Origin: a bacterium
GTDB taxonomy: Bacteria > SZUA-182 > DTGQ01
Direction of reading: 5' to 3'
Assembly: GCA_040755755.1 (NCBI GenBank)
Contig: JBFLZW010000022.1
Coordinates: 111,554-175,553, forward strand
Length of the DNA stretch: 64,000 nt
Position 1 is the stretch's first letter; each line of letters begins with the position of its first letter. Under the pieces are notes generated by a model that searched no databases, was not told the origin of the DNA, and worked only from the letters and a program-made list of their open reading frames with translations. Below, in pieces: positions 18,824-28,342 of this stretch. The position numbers and the translations under genes are program-made.

Positions 18824-19117
18824 ATGAAAAAGAAAACCCAACGCAGGTTAACCCTTTCCCTTGCATCCATACTCATAGGTAGCTTGATCTTTGCCGGTTC
18901 AGCTTTGGCTGAACCTCCAACACCACTACCAACAGGCCCTTTCATCGGCCCGGTGAGAGAAAAACTGATAGCGTTTATCAGTAATTTCAACCCGGATATA
19001 GCTGAAGAAATGACCACGAGAATAGAGGAAAGACAGGAAAAAATCAAAGATTTCATTAAGAAGATATGGTCTTCCTCGAACGATTCCCTGGACGACACAG
19101 CATCAAGCAAGAAGTAG
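18824..19117 (+). CDS. Small secreted protein (97 aa), unknown family
   Basis: The ATG at 18824 follows GAGGTGA. A signal peptide (LTLSLASILIGSLIFAG, cleavage ALA) leads to a mature part of about 65 residues. It starts with a Pro-rich segment (EPPTPLPTGPF) and continues with a charged, probably helical part (EEMTTRIEERQEKIKDFIKK). A GTG at 18815 is in frame, but the ATG has the better spacing. I do not recognise it. The start context resembles that of the secreted protein gene at 42023. Confidence 0.7.
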   Translation: MKKKTQRRLTLSLASILIGSLIFAGSALAEPPTPLPTGPFIGPVREKLIAFISNFNPDIAEEMTTRIEERQEKIKDFIKKIWSSSNDSLDDTASSKK

Positions 19118-19839
19118 CCTGGACAGATGTTCCCCATGTTCCTTTTCTCGATGAGGAAGGTGAAAAATAACCATCACCCCCACCCAGCCTCCCCCCTCAA
19201 GGGGGAGGGGAGTTATGGAGGCTTTCATCCAAGATGGGGAACATCTGCAGCCTGGAGAAAAAGAGATTCTTTACGGAGGGTGATACTGCCCCTGGTTTCC
19301 GGTCGAGAAAATGCCTTACAAGGGCTGTGTGATATGCAACCGGAATGTTGGCCGGCCGGTTATCAGATAAACATCGTAACATAATTTCATACTATTATAT
19401 TCTTGGCTCCACCGGTTGAGGCTGATATAAACCCTTCAGCCGGTGGATCAAAGCCATTATCAATACTATAAAGTCTGCATGCACTAAAGCCTAACGGCGC
19501 AAGAGGTGCTGAAAAGGTCCCGTCGAGTCACTGATTACTGGCCACTCAATTTGGATATGCATTTTTTATCTTTATTTTTTAAAGTATTAGCGTATAATAG
19601 TTGCATAATCTTAGTATATAGCGCGGTAAATACGTGGACGCAGTAAATACGTGGACAGTTAGGCTCGACCAAGAGATCGCGTGCGGTATTTGATTTGGTG
19701 GGGCAAAAAAGCAGCCCCACCCTCCAGGTACTCGATGCCTTTCTGAGGGGGGATAGCTGTCCTTCACTCCCGCGCCGTGTACTAAGCTCCATCAATGAGC
19801 CTGGTTTTCAGCTTAAAGAAAGGACGGTATTAAAAGGGT
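19118..19839. other. Intergenic region ahead of hybrid kinase
   Basis: No gene is supported. It holds a repeat copy at 19151-19192 with a CCTCCCCCC/GGGGGAGG hairpin next to it, and a 14-bp direct repeat (GTAAATACGTGGAC at 19626 and 19643). An 8-bp hairpin (GGTGGGGC at 19697, GCCCCACC at 19714) lies about 120 bases before the kinase start. Confidence 0.6.
19151..19192 (+). repeat. Dispersed GTGAAAATAACCATCACC repeat, copy 1
   Basis: The sequence across ATGAGGAAGGTGAAAAATAA and CCATCACCCCCACCCAGCCT recurs on the other strand at 50054-50100 with a few differences. Confidence 0.7.
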
Positions 19840-22800
19840 ATGAAAAGCCGGTTATTCACTCCCTGGTCCAGATACTCAGGCCTGATTGTCAGCGTGCTCT
19901 TGGTTTTGGCCGGGCTGTATCTGATGAACTATGTTAATGGCCTTCTTGCTCACAGCCTGGTCGAGATTTTCGGAATCATCGTCGCTGGCGGAATATTCAT
20001 GACCGGATGGAACTCACGTCAGTTCCAGGATAATAACTTCTATCCATTCCTCGGTGTTGCCTACCTCTTTATCGGCGGCATGGAAGTGCTCTATCTCCTT
20101 TCATACAGCGGTCTCATGATATTCCCGAATTATGGGAGCGACCCGAATCTCACGATGCAGTTCTGGATCGCTGCCCGCTTCATCGAAAGTATTTCTTTTC
20201 TGATCGCTCCCCTGTTTATCGGCAGGAAACTGAATGCCCGGCGGGTATTTACGGGTTACATTACTGCCAGTTTCCTTGTGCTGTGGGCCATCCTTTCCCA
20301 ATACATTTCCCCGATCTATTTTATCGAGGGAGCAGGGTCAACTCTGTTTGGCAGGATGAGCAGACTGGTCATTTGCCTGATCTTGCTGGCCTCGATTACG
20401 CACCTCATTCACCGGCGCAGGGAGTTTGAACCGGCTGTTCTCTACCTGGTGGTTACTTCAATTATCATTACCATCAGTTCCGAATTGATCATTGCTTTTT
20501 TTGCTGTAAGGAGCGGTGGCCCTTACACGCTGACCTGTCTGACACTCAATGCCTTTTCATTCTACCTCATCTACAAGGCCATCGTCGAGACCGGCATGAT
20601 GAGGCCGTATCAGCTTCTTTTCCGGAATCTGAAGCGGAGCGAGGAACTGCTGAGGGAAAGTGCGAGCCGCTGTGAGATTTCCCTTGAGCAATCAAAACGG
20701 GAGTTGACCATCAGAAACCAGATCTCCGACATTTTCCTGACGGTCCCGGATGACCGGATGTACGCGGATGTACTCCACATAATTCTCCAGGCTATGGACA
20801 GCAGGTTCGGGTTCTTCGGGTATATCAATCAGGATGGAGATATGGTCTTTCCATCCATGACCAGGGAGATCTGGGATGAGTGCCGGATACCTGACAAGAA
20901 GATCGTTTTTCCCCGCAGGGAATGGGGTGGCATCTGGGGGCAGGCCCTTGTCGGAAAGAGAACCATCCGCTCCAATGAGCCTGGCACTGTGCCCAGGGGG
21001 CACATTCCGATAACCAGAACTCTGATCGTGCCCATTATCCATTCCGGAAAGGTTATCGGTGAAATCGCGGTCGCCAACAAAGCTACCGATTACACGGACA
21101 AGGACCAGGAGCTTCTGGAAACCATCGTCAACTCCAAGATAGCCCCCATATTGTATGCCAGATTAGAGAGCGAGTGTCAGGAAAGGGAACGGCAGCGGGC
21201 AGAGGAATCGATCAGGTCAGCCTACGCCGAGCTCGACCAGATATTCAACACCGCAGCGGATGGGATGCGGGTGGTTGATAAAAACTTTACGGTCATAAGA
21301 ACCAATAAGACATTTTCAACTATGGCAGGACTCAGTCAGGAGGAGATGGTGGGCAAAAAATGCCACGAGGTATTTCCCGGCTCCGCCTGCCATACTCCTG
21401 ACTGCCCGCTGATCAGAATTCTCCATGGTGAGGAGCATATTGAATCTGAGGTGATCAAGGAACGCCTCGACGGCCGGAAAATTTCCTGCCTGGTGAACGC
21501 GACCCCTTTTCGGGGGCCTGATGGCGAATTGATCGGCGCGGTTGAAGATTTGAAGGACATCACCGAACGAAAACAGATGATGGAAGAGCTTTGCAGGGCC
21601 AAGGAGGAGGCGGAGGCCAAGTATCTGGCTCTGGTCGAGCAGGCCAACGACGGGGTGGCTATTATCCAGGATGAAGCATGGAAGTTCGTTAACCGGGTCA
21701 TGACCGAGATTATCGGTTATACGGTTCAGGAAATGATGGACCGGCCCTTCTGGGAAGTGGTAGCACCTGAAAGCAGAGACCTTATGATCCGGAGATATCG
21801 CTCGCGCCTTTCCGGCAAGGATACTCCCTCTTTCTACGAGGCCAGGTTTCAGGCCAAAGATGGAACCATCAGGGATATCGAAATCTCGGCAGGACTTGTT
21901 CAATACCACGGGAAACCCGCCACCCTGGGCATTTTCCGGGATGTCACCAGCCGCAAGAGAATGGAGAATGAATTGCTGAAGGCCCAGAAACTTGAGTCCG
22001 TCGGCCTTCTGGCTGGTGGTATTGCCCACGATTTCAATAATCTGCTGGCTGCTATCATCGGCAATCTGTCTCTTATCGAGATGTATCTGAAATCCGGCGG
22101 CAGCATCTTCGAACCCTTGAAAAATACGGAACGGGCATCCCAGCAGGCCAGAGAGTTGACCCAGCAGCTCCTTACCTTCTCAAAAGGCGGCAATCCGGTG
22201 AGGAAGACTGCATCCATTGCCAATCTGCTGAGAGATGCAGCCCGCCTTGCCCTGAGCGGCTCCAATGTCACCTGCAGGCTGCACCTGCCTGATAATCTAT
22301 GGTGGGCCGAAATTGATGAAGGCCAGATAAGTCAGGTTATCAATAACCTGCTGATCAACGCCGACCAGGCCATGCCGGAAGGCGGAACAATCGAACTGCA
22401 GGCTGAGAATGTCGTGATCAGGGAGGGTAGTGAGGGCAGTAATGGCGATGATCTTCCGCTCGATGATGGCAGGTATATCAGGGTAACGGTCAGGGACCAG
22501 GGGATCGGCATCCCGAAGGAGTATCTTACCCGTATCTTTGACCCCTATTTTACCACCAAGCAGAAAGGCAGCGGTCTTGGCCTGGCAATTTGCTACTCGA
22601 TCGTCAGGAAGCATGCAGGACATATAACGGTGGAATCAAAAGTCGGGGTTGGAACTTCTTTTTCGTTCTATCTTCCGGCTTCAGCCAGAGAGGCTTTTGT
22701 CGTGGAAGATGTTATCGAGGAAGGGCCGATACGCGGGCAGGGGAAAATCCTGTTCATGGACGATCAGGAAATCATCAGGGATATGGCTGAAGAGATGCTG

Positions 22801-23178
22801 CTTGATCTTGGCTATGAAGTTGAGCTGGCCAGGGAAGGTCAGGAGGCTGTCGAGATGTACAAAAAAGCCCGGGAATCAGGACATGCCTTTGATGCCGTTA
22901 TCCTCGATTTGACCATTCCGGGAGGCATGGGAGGCGATGAGACCATCCGGAAACTGCTCGAGATCGACCCAAAGGTCAATGCGATTGTCTCAAGCGGTTA
23001 TTCCGGTGATCCTATCGTATCAGAATATCGGCAGCACGGTTTCCAGGGAGTGGTTGCCAAACCCTATAACCTCGAAGGGCTCAGCCGGGAATTACACAGG
23101 GTACTCAAAGGCACGGGAGCATATGGACCAAAGCCCCTGGCAGATCGGGGGACTCATTCCCGCTATCCGGGGCGATAA
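19840..23178 (+). CDS. Membrane hybrid sensor histidine kinase (MASE3-like, GAF, PAS, PAS, REC)
   Basis: In this 1112-residue protein residues of about 10-255 hold several membrane helices of the MASE3 sensor type (VEIFGIIVAGGIFMTGWNSR). A coiled coil, a GAF-like domain (about 305-445), a Cys-containing PAS domain (about 455-570, with HEVFPGSACHTPDCP) and a second PAS domain (about 590-715) follow. The kinase core has the H box GGIAHDFNNLLAAI (His near 729), an N box (NNLLINADQAMPEGG) and G boxes (DQGIGIPKEYL, GSGLGLAIC). The C-terminal receiver domain carries the acceptor Asp in VILDLTIPGG (near 1022). It likely senses a membrane or small-molecule signal. The PAS motif CX5C-type cysteines could bind metal or respond to redox. 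No cognate output regulator is adjacent. Confidence 0.93.
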   Translation: MKSRLFTPWSRYSGLIVSVLLVLAGLYLMNYVNGLLAHSLVEIFGIIVAGGIFMTGWNSRQFQDNNFYPFLGVAYLFIGGMEVLYLLSYSGLMIFPNYGSDPNLTMQFWIAARFIESISFLIAPLFIGRKLNARRVFTGYITASFLVLWAILSQYISPIYFIEGAGSTLFGRMSRLVICLILLASITHLIHRRREFEPAVLYLVVTSIIITISSELIIAFFAVRSGGPYTLTCLTLNAFSFYLIYKAIVETGMMRPYQLLFRNLKRSEELLRESASRCEISLEQSKRELTIRNQISDIFLTVPDDRMYADVLHIILQAMDSRFGFFGYINQDGDMVFPSMTREIWDECRIPDKKIVFPRREWGGIWGQALVGKRTIRSNEPGTVPRGHIPITRTLIVPIIHSGKVIGEIAVANKATDYTDKDQELLETIVNSKIAPILYARLESECQERERQRAEESIRSAYAELDQIFNTAADGMRVVDKNFTVIRTNKTFSTMAGLSQEEMVGKKCHEVFPGSACHTPDCPLIRILHGEEHIESEVIKERLDGRKISCLVNATPFRGPDGELIGAVEDLKDITERKQMMEELCRAKEEAEAKYLALVEQANDGVAIIQDEAWKFVNRVMTEIIGYTVQEMMDRPFWEVVAPESRDLMIRRYRSRLSGKDTPSFYEARFQAKDGTIRDIEISAGLVQYHGKPATLGIFRDVTSRKRMENELLKAQKLESVGLLAGGIAHDFNNLLAAIIGNLSLIEMYLKSGGSIFEPLKNTERASQQARELTQQLLTFSKGGNPVRKTASIANLLRDAARLALSGSNVTCRLHLPDNLWWAEIDEGQISQVINNLLINADQAMPEGGTIELQAENVVIREGSEGSNGDDLPLDDGRYIRVTVRDQGIGIPKEYLTRIFDPYFTTKQKGSGLGLAICYSIVRKHAGHITVESKVGVGTSFSFYLPASAREAFVVEDVIEEGPIRGQGKILFMDDQEIIRDMAEEMLLDLGYEVELAREGQEAVEMYKKARESGHAFDAVILDLTIPGGMGGDETIRKLLEIDPKVNAIVSSGYSGDPIVSEYRQHGFQGVVAKPYNLEGLSRELHRVLKGTGAYGPKPLADRGTHSRYPGR

Positions 23179-23220
23179 CCACTTACCTTCTTTGTGCCTG
23201 GGTGCCTCAGAGCAGTTACC

Positions 23221-24471
23221 TCAATCTCCGCTGTCTGTTCCCCGTGGATCACCCTGCCTGTATCCCAATTTGTCCCAGTCCAGCAGTTGGCGGCCACCCG
23301 GACCATGACAGTCGGTGCAGGAAAGAGCTTCCTCTTTCGGGCCGATGGAATGGCTCAGGCTGAAGTTCAAATCCCTGGTTATCAGGGTAGCTTGCGGGTA
23401 ATCCGGCTCCTGATCGGCGTCATTGGGATCGTCATAGGCCCGCATATCAGCCTCGGTGGTAACGAGGAGGGAAGGATCTTCAGGATCGGTCCGTCCCGCG
23501 GCCTTGACCTTGCTGGCGGGAATAATGTCATCGATGTCAGATTCCGTTGATTTGATAAACCAGCTAATGCTGATTACATTGAATGGGTATATCCTGGCCC
23601 CGGGCGCTTCCTTGCGCTCTGCAAAGCCGAGTATCGGCACATGCTTGTAATCAGCCGACGGGCCGCTGCCATCATACCATTTATAGGCTGGCAGCCAGCC
23701 AGCCTCATGGTTGCGGGTAACCGGCTGGCCGTTTCTGAACCGGCTCCAGTCCCGGCCAGCCAGAGCCAGGGCTGACCTTGTCCGGGTATCCGTGTGGCAG
23801 GTTTCACAGGCGACTATCCGGCAATGCTGATCCAGTCTGTGCCCGGATATTTTCTTCCCGCTCTCTGCTGCTTCCGAGTGGGGAGCAGATGAGTGGCAGC
23901 CGCTCATGGTACAACCGACCACAGGGTCGGTCACGGTCGGTTCGCTGGTATCGATCGCCGATCCCTTGGCTATCTGATGATCCTGAGTAATATGACATGA
24001 CTGGCAGGCCTTTTGCGGATCTGACCCAAGGTGGACATCCTGGCCAGGGTCAAAAAGATCACCCCGCTTTTCCGTATCCTTTTTGTGACAGGTGAAGCAT
24101 TGTCCGACTGTCGGGGGCTCGGCCCTGAAGTCCCCGCTGTCTGTCTGGCTGATGGATGAATGGCAGACTAGGCAATTGGCCGTGGACTTTTTCGGATTCC
24201 ATTCAGCGCCGATGTGGCAGTCGTCGCATTTTCGACTGATCCAGCCATCAACCCCTCCCTCTTCGGAGAACTTAAACATCGACAGAGCGCACCATTTTTC
24301 GAGCATACCAAGCCCGGTGCCATATCCAAGCTGACCATGATACGACTCTTCAACCTCATGGGAATCAAAACCCTGAGCGCCGATATCTTCAACTTCCCGG
24401 CAGACAGAGCATGGCGGCAGTATCAGGCCGGTAACCAAAACTGCGAGCAGGATTTTTCTGAAGTCAGTCAT
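23221..24471 (-). CDS. Periplasmic multihaem cytochrome (six CXXCH, one CX4CH)
   Basis: The ATG follows GGGAGGAA. A signal peptide (ILLAVLVTGLILPPC) is followed by haem motifs CDDCH, CLVCH, CFTCH, CQSCH, CTMSGCH, CETCH and CTDCH. CTMSGCH is a CX4CH variant, as in the 15-haem protein at 10467. About 180 residues without haem motifs separate CETCH from the final CTDCH (GWLPAYKWYDGSG, YPFNVISISWFI). This layout is seen in some octahaem reductase-like cytochromes, but I cannot name the family. It converges on the hybrid kinase gene, with 42 bases between the stops. Confidence 0.88.
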   Translation of the reverse strand: MTDFRKILLAVLVTGLILPPCSVCREVEDIGAQGFDSHEVEESYHGQLGYGTGLGMLEKWCALSMFKFSEEGGVDGWISRKCDDCHIGAEWNPKKSTANCLVCHSSISQTDSGDFRAEPPTVGQCFTCHKKDTEKRGDLFDPGQDVHLGSDPQKACQSCHITQDHQIAKGSAIDTSEPTVTDPVVGCTMSGCHSSAPHSEAAESGKKISGHRLDQHCRIVACETCHTDTRTRSALALAGRDWSRFRNGQPVTRNHEAGWLPAYKWYDGSGPSADYKHVPILGFAERKEAPGARIYPFNVISISWFIKSTESDIDDIIPASKVKAAGRTDPEDPSLLVTTEADMRAYDDPNDADQEPDYPQATLITRDLNFSLSHSIGPKEEALSCTDCHGPGGRQLLDWDKLGYRQGDPRGTDSGD

Positions 24472-24572
24472 TTCCTTCCTCCCTTCCCTGATGATGCATC
24501 TTCACAGGTATTTATAAGACCTTAAAAAAACTTTATAATCATCATTCTTATCGGAAGCGGGCTCAAGATTTA

Positions 24573-24587
24573 TATCACCGGGTGATA
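24573..24587. promoter_or_regulatory. Palindrome upstream of cytochrome gene
   Basis: TATCACC, one base, GGTGATA form a perfect 15-base palindrome about 100 bases ahead of the cytochrome start at 24471. It could be an operator for a dimeric regulator. This is speculative. Confidence 0.25.
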
Positions 24588-24677
24588 ATGGGAGGAAGCA
24601 GTCATACAGGAGCGAAAGATGGCTGGCAGAGAGCCTCGCCCCACCGGGGCTCCCTGCGACAGATGAATACCTCGAAG

Positions 24678-25403
24678 TTAAACCGTTTTTTTCCTCTCAT
24701 AGGAATAACTATATCGACCATAGCGATGGTAGAAATAATTAGACAGGCTGTTTTCACAGCCATTCAGAACTAATCCCAGAATCTTTGTCTTGTCTTCCAA
24801 TTTGTTAATCGCCTCATATACCGCCTCCCGTTGAGTCATTGATGCTCTGACAACCAGGATAACATGGTCTACCAGAGAAGATATGATAGTTGAATCAGTC
24901 ACTGGAATTATCGGGGGAGAATCGATAATAATAAAACGATTGTCATAGCGGTTCTTTACCTCTTGAATCAAATTGAACATGCGGTCGGAATCAAGGAGCT
25001 CTGAAGGATTTTCGGGGGGAATACCGGCAGTAATTACACTCAGCTTTGGAATCAGGGTTTTCAGGATATATTTCGCCAGATCACCTCCGTATGTCAGGTA
25101 CTCTGCTAATCCTACGCAGCTTTTATCGAGGCCAAGCATTTTGCCCACCTGCGGTTTTCTCATATCAGCATCAATGAGGAGAACGGTTTCATCCATGCCC
25201 TTAACGATAGAAACAGCTAAGTTGATGGAAGTTAACGTCTTTCCTTCACCCCGAATGGCACTGGAGACCTGAAACACCCTGCTTTCCTTTTTCTTTGACA
25301 CTTCCAGGATATAGGTTCTTAATATGCGGTACTGTTCGGCAATCACAGAGTCGGGCTTCCATATCGAAACCAAATGCTCATCAAACGTCGCACTATCTTT
25401 CAT
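24678..25403 (-). CDS. BY-type tyrosine kinase (CpsD/CapB-like ATPase)
   Basis: This 241-residue cytoplasmic ATPase belongs to the bacterial tyrosine kinase group that controls polysaccharide export. It has Walker A SSAIRGEGKT (about 47-56), Walker A' VLLIDADMRKP, Walker B FIIIDSPPIIP and a Tyr-rich C-terminal tail (YFYHRYGRYSYSYE), the usual autophosphorylation cluster. No Wzc-type membrane activator domain is fused or adjacent, and no polysaccharide genes are in view. The membrane partner must be elsewhere, or the role differs. The RuBisCO-like gene lies upstream on the same strand, 50 bases away. Confidence 0.88.
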   Translation of the reverse strand: MKDSATFDEHLVSIWKPDSVIAEQYRILRTYILEVSKKKESRVFQVSSAIRGEGKTLTSINLAVSIVKGMDETVLLIDADMRKPQVGKMLGLDKSCVGLAEYLTYGGDLAKYILKTLIPKLSVITAGIPPENPSELLDSDRMFNLIQEVKNRYDNRFIIIDSPPIIPVTDSTIISSLVDHVILVVRASMTQREAVYEAINKLEDKTKILGLVLNGCENSLSNYFYHRYGRYSYSYERKKTV

Positions 25404-25453
25404 CTTGTTTTATTCCTCGTAAATGTAGACACTTTTCCTGTTCTTCTGTTTAG

Positions 25454-26614
25454 TTATTCGGTATGGAGTCTGGAATTGTTCGGAAGGTACCGGGAATTTT
25501 CACTAAGTAACTGGTCAAGGAACCTTTTAACGTTTTCCTGGAGATTGCGGCCTGATCCGTAAAGGCCGGCTCCGATCAGGAATATGGTGTCTTCAGGGTA
25601 TTTTCCCCGAACTTCCGGCAGGTTGGAAAGCCTGATACCTCCCGCGGGAATTGGAAAGGATGGTAATATCGTGCCCAGAGGGGCCAGCAGATTGGTACTG
25701 ATTCTCCGGCAGGTATTCTCATCGAATGCGAATCTGCCGCTGCAATCCGGAAAAATTACGGCATCCGCTCCAGCCATGCGAAAGAGAGTTCCCAGGAGGA
25801 TTTCCGGGGCGATGCCTTCTTTGCTGCTGGTGAAAAAGACCCCGCTGAGAGATGGATGGGCCATGAGAAAAAAAGGATAACTCTGGTTTTCGGCAATCGA
25901 GCGGAAAAAATCCAACCCCGTGATTACCGGCTGCAACAGGAGTCCATCTACGCCCAGCTCCAGGGCATACTCGATCTGCTGCTGCATGACTCCAGGGCTG
26001 TCATTGATATTCGTGAAGTAGAGTGATTTCCTGCCGCTTTTCTCCTGGGCTTTCAGGAGAGCTTCCCGGCAGAGGCGGACCCGGTCCTGGTAGGTACATG
26101 TCGGCTGATTTCCCAGGTTATGGTCATCCTTGATAATATCGATCCCTCCAAGGGAAAGCTCATAGCAGATCCGAGCCAGTTCCGGAGCGCTGCACCCCAG
26201 TGGTTTCAGTGCCGTACAGGTGAGGGGCCGTCCAAAGATCTCTGTCCTGCTCCTCAATCCGCTGACGCCATAGGCTGGTCCGGGAAACTTTTGGAGAAAG
26301 TCCGGGGGAAGAGCCAACTCAATAAGCCTGATACCCTGCATTAACGAAATATTGCCAAAGACAAGATTCATGAATTGATTCAGCGAGCCGTTCAGGATAT
26401 CGGGTGAATACTCTAAAATTATCCGGTACTGATCTTCACCCTCTGCATGAATCTCAGAAATTTGACCGACGATTTTCTCCAATATGCGGGGATCGGATAT
26501 CAAATACTCCGGCATCTCCACAGTTTGCTCGAAGGCAATCGCCGTGGCGATCTTCTCCGGATCTTCTTCTGTTGTAATCAGGTAAGATGCCCGAATCTGG
26601 TTTGATTGAGCCAA
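25454..26614 (-). CDS. RuBisCO-like protein (form IV type)
   Basis: I chose the TTG start at 26614 because GAGAGGAGATAAC lies directly before it; an upstream ATG at 26656 has no such site. The protein has about 386 residues. The RuBisCO large-subunit fold is indicated by TALKPLG (equivalent of K175), GGIDIIKDDHNLG (equivalent of the K201-D203-E204 motif), the MAHPSLSG segment and the phosphate-binding PAGGIRLSNLPE. E204 is replaced by His, and the loop-6 lysine region reads FPDCSGRF, so carboxylase activity is unlikely. Known RuBisCO-like proteins are enolases or isomerases in sulfur salvage or sugar-acid pathways. No such pathway gene is nearby, so the substrate cannot be inferred. Confidence 0.87.
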   Translation of the reverse strand: MAQSNQIRASYLITTEEDPEKIATAIAFEQTVEMPEYLISDPRILEKIVGQISEIHAEGEDQYRIILEYSPDILNGSLNQFMNLVFGNISLMQGIRLIELALPPDFLQKFPGPAYGVSGLRSRTEIFGRPLTCTALKPLGCSAPELARICYELSLGGIDIIKDDHNLGNQPTCTYQDRVRLCREALLKAQEKSGRKSLYFTNINDSPGVMQQQIEYALELGVDGLLLQPVITGLDFFRSIAENQSYPFFLMAHPSLSGVFFTSSKEGIAPEILLGTLFRMAGADAVIFPDCSGRFAFDENTCRRISTNLLAPLGTILPSFPIPAGGIRLSNLPEVRGKYPEDTIFLIGAGLYGSGRNLQENVKRFLDQLLSENSRYLPNNSRLHTE

Positions 26615-27206
26615 GTTATCTCCTCTCTTCGGGTGATATAAAAAATACAAATGCATTTTATCCCAAGTTTAGATATAATTGACAATAAAGTCAATATGGG
26701 TAAATTGGAAAATTAAATTCACTTCAGGTGCTGCCTGTCTTATCTACTTTTCTACTTTCTGCCGTTGAGCTCCAAAATGACTTGTAAGATATGTCCGTTT
26801 TGAAGCATAAGAGTTTCATTCCGCGATCGTCAAATAGATAAGCGTGAAGTATGAAGCCAATGAAATAACGCTTTAATGCGTCAGTAAAATCAATCGAAGG
26901 TCCAGACTATTTCCCTAACGCAGTTTTCTTGAAAGGGATTGTTCGGAACTGGAGAAATATTTACTCATTGTTTTTAAAATCATTAGCTTAACAATATGCT
27001 TTTAACAACCTGACAAAAGCGATGACTTATTTATTTCCCGTGCCTGAGCAATCATCTCATCCTGATAACAACTTTTAACGAAAGGAGGCGAAACTGGAGG
27101 TTTATTGTCCGTACGTCGTTAACCGGATATCATGTATCCCCTATTTTTTAGCCTGGCAGTAAAAGTATTACGGTAAATCTTGATATTTTATGAAAGGGAG
27201 GCACCC
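26615..27206. other. Intergenic region between divergent genes
   Basis: About 590 A+T-rich bases between the RuBisCO-like gene and the Thr-rich secreted protein gene. I see no gene, RNA or clear promoter boxes. Confidence 0.5.
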
Positions 27207-27857
27207 ATGGAACAGAAAAAACTTTTTAAAGGATTTATTATTGTCAGTATACTGGCTTTGTTATTCACTATCGGCAGCCCGAAAGCTAATGCTCAATTTG
27301 GTTATTTTGGGCCTTTTGGACCGTATTATGCAGGACCTTTTGCTTATGGATATTTTCCACTTCCCCCACTTCCTGTGCCAGCAGCTCCAGTTGGCCCTTA
27401 CCGGGGACCGCACGTCCTGACAACAACGAGTCTGCTTACCGCCCTCGCTCCCGCACCGACAGTTCCGGCCGTAACTCCTGCCGGATTGAGCGTCACCTCC
27501 CTAGTACCGGTTGCTCCTGCTACCATTACCATTACTTTGCCGGCAACCGCTTTAGCCACGGTGGCTCCAACTGTAGCCCCGACAGTCGTTACCCCGACAG
27601 TTACTACGCCTACATTCCCCGGACTTACTACCGCTTTTCTGCTTGGTGGCGTCAGCACAAGCACTTTGACTACTCTGGCCTTGCTTGGGACACTGCCGAC
27701 TACTACCACAACTGCGGTAGTGCCAACTACCCCGGTATTACCAACTACCACCCTGCTTCCGACTACTACCACACCCACGATCGGGACTACCACGGCCTTG
27801 CTGCTTGGCGGCGGCGGCGGCGTTTCAACAACTACCCTGCTGTTACTCGGAATTTAA
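27207..27857 (+). CDS. Thr/Pro/Leu-rich secreted protein
   Basis: The ATG at 27207 follows GGGAGGC. A signal peptide (GFIIVSILALLFTIG, cleavage near ANA) leads to an aromatic/Gly/Pro segment (FGPFGPYYAGPFAYGYFPL). About 150 residues of Thr, Pro, Val, Ala and Leu follow, with TTAFLLGGVSTSTL and TTALLLGGGGGVSTTTL as repeated ends. The amino acid composition is mucin-like and could be O-glycosylated. No family recognised. The mirrored 'LLGG-VST-TL' units point to internal duplication. Confidence 0.65.
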   Translation: MEQKKLFKGFIIVSILALLFTIGSPKANAQFGYFGPFGPYYAGPFAYGYFPLPPLPVPAAPVGPYRGPHVLTTTSLLTALAPAPTVPAVTPAGLSVTSLVPVAPATITITLPATALATVAPTVAPTVVTPTVTTPTFPGLTTAFLLGGVSTSTLTTLALLGTLPTTTTTAVVPTTPVLPTTTLLPTTTTPTIGTTTALLLGGGGGVSTTTLLLLGI

Positions 27858-27869
27858 GGATAAATCTTT

Positions 27870-27980
27870 CGATTTTTGAGAGTGTTAGTGTTTGAAAGTC
27901 TTTGAGAGCAAGTCTTTGAGAGCGAATGTTTGAAAGTGAACGAGAGTATTTGAAGGTCGGTGTTTGAGAGTTAGTTTCTG
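27870..27980. repeat. Irregular TTTGAGAG direct repeats
   Basis: About seven units beginning TTTGA(G/A)AG recur every 10-20 bases directly after the Thr-rich protein gene. The period is irregular and the units do not code. Confidence 0.55.
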
Positions 27981-27987
27981 ACATTAA

Positions 27988-28048
27988 GCCTGTTCAGGGA
28001 TTTGACCAGGGGAAAATACCCCCTGAGGGGGGAAATCCCTGAGCAGGC
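27988..28048. terminator. Long inverted repeat between convergent genes
   Basis: GCCTGTTCAGGGATTT (27988-28003) pairs with AAATCCCTGAGCAGGC (28033-28048) with one mismatch. A smaller GGGG/CCCC hairpin lies within. It sits between two convergent genes and may end transcription from both, although there is no clear T run. Confidence 0.45.
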
Positions 28049-28059
28049 CATCTTACATC

Positions 28060-28263
28060 TTATTTCAGTGCATGTGCAGCATATTCCAAAACCGCATGCA
28101 AGTCTTCCTCACAAATGTGGGGATAATCTTCCAAAATTTCTGCTTGGGTCATTCCAGAAGCCAATAATTCAAGGATAAATTCAACGCTGAGCCGTGTACC
28201 CTTGATAATTGGTTTGCCTCCAAGTATTTCAGTATCTATAATAATTCTCTCTCTCTGCACCAT
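28060..28263 (-). CDS. DUF433 family protein, orphan antitoxin-like
   Basis: The ATG at 28263 follows CGGAGGAAG; an upstream in-frame ATG at 28314 is less likely. The 67 residues match the DUF433 pattern: IIIDTEILGGKPIIKGTRLS, then FILELLASGMTQAEILEDYP, then EDLHAVLEYAA. DUF433 proteins are helix-turn-helix antitoxins usually paired with a PIN-like DUF5615 toxin. No toxin gene follows here, so it is orphan or the partner was lost. Confidence 0.85.
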   Translation of the reverse strand: MVQRERIIIDTEILGGKPIIKGTRLSVEFILELLASGMTQAEILEDYPHICEEDLHAVLEYAAHALK

Positions 28264-28342
28264 GTAACTTCCTCCGAAGTATGTATGCTCAGAAATAATC
28301 TTCCAATCAACCACCTGTTTAATGAGTTATATAGCTAACTCT

